Positions 13,967 to 14,770 of a stretch of 14,770 nt of DNA are shown piece after piece. This DNA is from an uncultured Acetatifactor sp. (GTDB lineage Bacteria > Bacillota > Clostridia > Lachnospirales > Lachnospiraceae): NCBI GenBank assembly GCA_910584235.1, contig CAJTZD010000080.1, forward strand, positions 1-14,770, read 5' to 3'. Every line of letters starts with the position of its first letter. Position 1 is the stretch's first letter. A program made the translations under genes and the position numbers. The notes beneath the pieces were generated by a model. The model did no database searches, was not told where the DNA came from, and worked only from the letters and a program-made list of their open reading frames with translations.

Positions 13967-14770
13967 TTATACGGTGCCGATGATCTTTCCTCCCAGCCCC
14001 TGAACCTGTCTTCTCACATCTTCTGCATGTTTCACGTTGACAGCGACTACAATCGGTATGCTCCAGTCCGCCTCTTCCGGAGCCACACAGATAATGCCAT
14101 GAGCAATGGTCGTGTCCCACTTGCTTTTATTGTTGTCACAGAACGAGACTATTCGGACTCCCTCTTTCAACAGACTCCCTGCAATAAATATCCCGCTCTC
14201 GGACGCCCCAAATATGGATACCTGGTTTCCGGCCTCCCTGATTCTCCCAACCAGATCCGCAAAGTATGGATTTCCAAGCTTGGCCATCCATCCTCTGCTC
14301 GGTTGAAATTTCATGGAATGGTTATCTCTTATATCCTCCAGCGAATGCCCATCCCATTTATCATGGTTTGAAACCACTTCCGGAATTCCGCCATCCGTCA
14401 GCAGGGCTTTCCTCGCTCCCATTCCCGGCATGTTGATAGATGGGATGTTCCTGTAGTCGAACCCCATCAGGGAGCATACTGTCATGTCATATAGTACCGG
14501 ATCGTCTCCCATCACTATCACGCCGGGATATATGGGGGTTGGTTCCAACGGTCCCTCTTTCTCCCCCGCGACAACCATATCCCCCACTATGAACATCCTC
14601 CGCTGTCTTGTTTTCTGAACCTTTCCGTCCTTATCGGCATAGTAAAGAATAGTGTTCAGATCCAGGATTGTTCTCCATATAGTGTCATTCCCATACCAGC
14701 TTCCCTCCCAATATCTCTCGCCTGTGTTCTTTCCTTTTAGTCTTCCGTACAGCTGGTCTGCCAAGGCAGC
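13967..14770 (-). CDS. DUF362-type protein with C-terminal Rossmann-like domain, 5' end off the window
   Basis: The last 267 codons of a gene that enters from the right edge; no start is visible. The visible N-terminal part resembles the end of DUF362 (COG2006) proteins. It has TIWRTILDLNTILYYADKDG, then FIVGDMVVAGEKEGPLEPTP, GVIVMGDDPVLYDMTVCSLM and GFDYRNIPSI. DUF362 proteins are often linked to iron-sulfur or redox functions, but their activity is not established. The C-terminal 90 residues form a Rossmann-like domain: VSIFGASESGIFIAGSL, then IVSFCDNNKSKWDTTIAHGI. This half is very similar to the N-terminus of the next gene. The gene ends 14 nt before that ATG, so both belong to one operon. 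A DUF362 protein in a glycosyltransferase operon is unusual; it could provide an oxidoreductase or modifying step. Confidence 0.75.
   Translation of the reverse strand, partial: AALADQLYGRLKGKNTGERYWEGSWYGNDTIWRTILDLNTILYYADKDGKVQKTRQRRMFIVGDMVVAGEKEGPLEPTPIYPGVIVMGDDPVLYDMTVCSLMGFDYRNIPSINMPGMGARKALLTDGGIPEVVSNHDKWDGHSLEDIRDNHSMKFQPSRGWMAKLGNPYFADLVGRIREAGNQVSIFGASESGIFIAGSLLKEGVRIVSFCDNNKSKWDTTIAHGIICVAPEEADWSIPIVVAVNVKHAEDVRRQVQGLGGKIIGTV

Noticed and set aside
13953..14120. An N-terminal extension of the DUF616 glycosyltransferase
   Set aside because: The extra 56 residues overlap the DUF362-type gene and are Cys/Arg-rich shadow sequence. The ATG at 13952 has a proper ribosome site and spacing.
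1..14770. CRISPR arrays, insertion sequences, tRNA or rRNA genes, phage attachment sites
   Set aside because: No regularly spaced repeats, transposase motifs, cloverleaf-like sequences or rRNA-like blocks were recognised on either strand.

Overview
The window looks like chromosomal DNA from an anaerobic Firmicute, most likely a Lachnospiraceae/Clostridium-cluster XIVa type gut bacterium. The basis is strong AGGAGG ribosome binding sites, sigma-A promoters of the form TTGACA-17-TATAAT, an [FeFe] hydrogenase, and surface-glycan genes typical of that group. All intact genes lie on the minus strand. There is no rRNA, tRNA, CRISPR array or intact insertion sequence.

Layout, left to right. (1) 1-448: the first 24 codons of a GntR/YtrA-type repressor run off the left edge. 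It has a near-perfect promoter with a palindromic operator-like repeat between -35 and -10. Next come two minus-strand terminators and a hairpin-rich stretch that could be a small RNA or 3' UTR. (2) 449-1963: a monomeric ferredoxin-domain [FeFe] hydrogenase resembling group B. (3) 2071-5193: larC, larB and larE (transcribed E-B-C), the complete pathway for the nickel-pincer nucleotide (NPN) cofactor of lactate racemase and other LarA-family enzymes. No larA is present. LarC has a very His-rich segment; LarE has three clustered cysteines, an extra loop and a shortened C-terminus. A good promoter lies about 165 bp before larE, and the hydrogenase may be the last gene of the same transcript. (4) 5194-5755: remnants of unrelated genes, namely the tail of a probable AAA-ATPase/PD-(D/E)XK protein, the tail of a small protein, and a DUF3990 gene cut off at the glycan operon. 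(5) 5755-14770: a tightly spaced six-gene operon for a surface polysaccharide, entering from the right edge: DUF362-type protein, TOD1/MUCI70 (DUF616) glycosyltransferase, a 1227-residue GT4-HAD fusion, UDP-glucuronate 4-epimerase-like enzyme, and two DUF4422 glycosyltransferases.

How the parts work together. The epimerase would supply a UDP-uronic-acid donor, and the four glycosyltransferase domains would assemble a capsule or cell-wall glycan. The most striking feature is a small Rossmann-like domain (YGAGxxG followed by a second conserved half) that occurs six times across five of the six glycan genes, attached at N-termini, internally or at a C-terminus. I found no clear new defence or mobile system. 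The best candidates for something undescribed are this shared domain, the GT4-HAD fusion with its unassigned C-terminal third, and the unusual LarE/LarC pair next to a hydrogenase.
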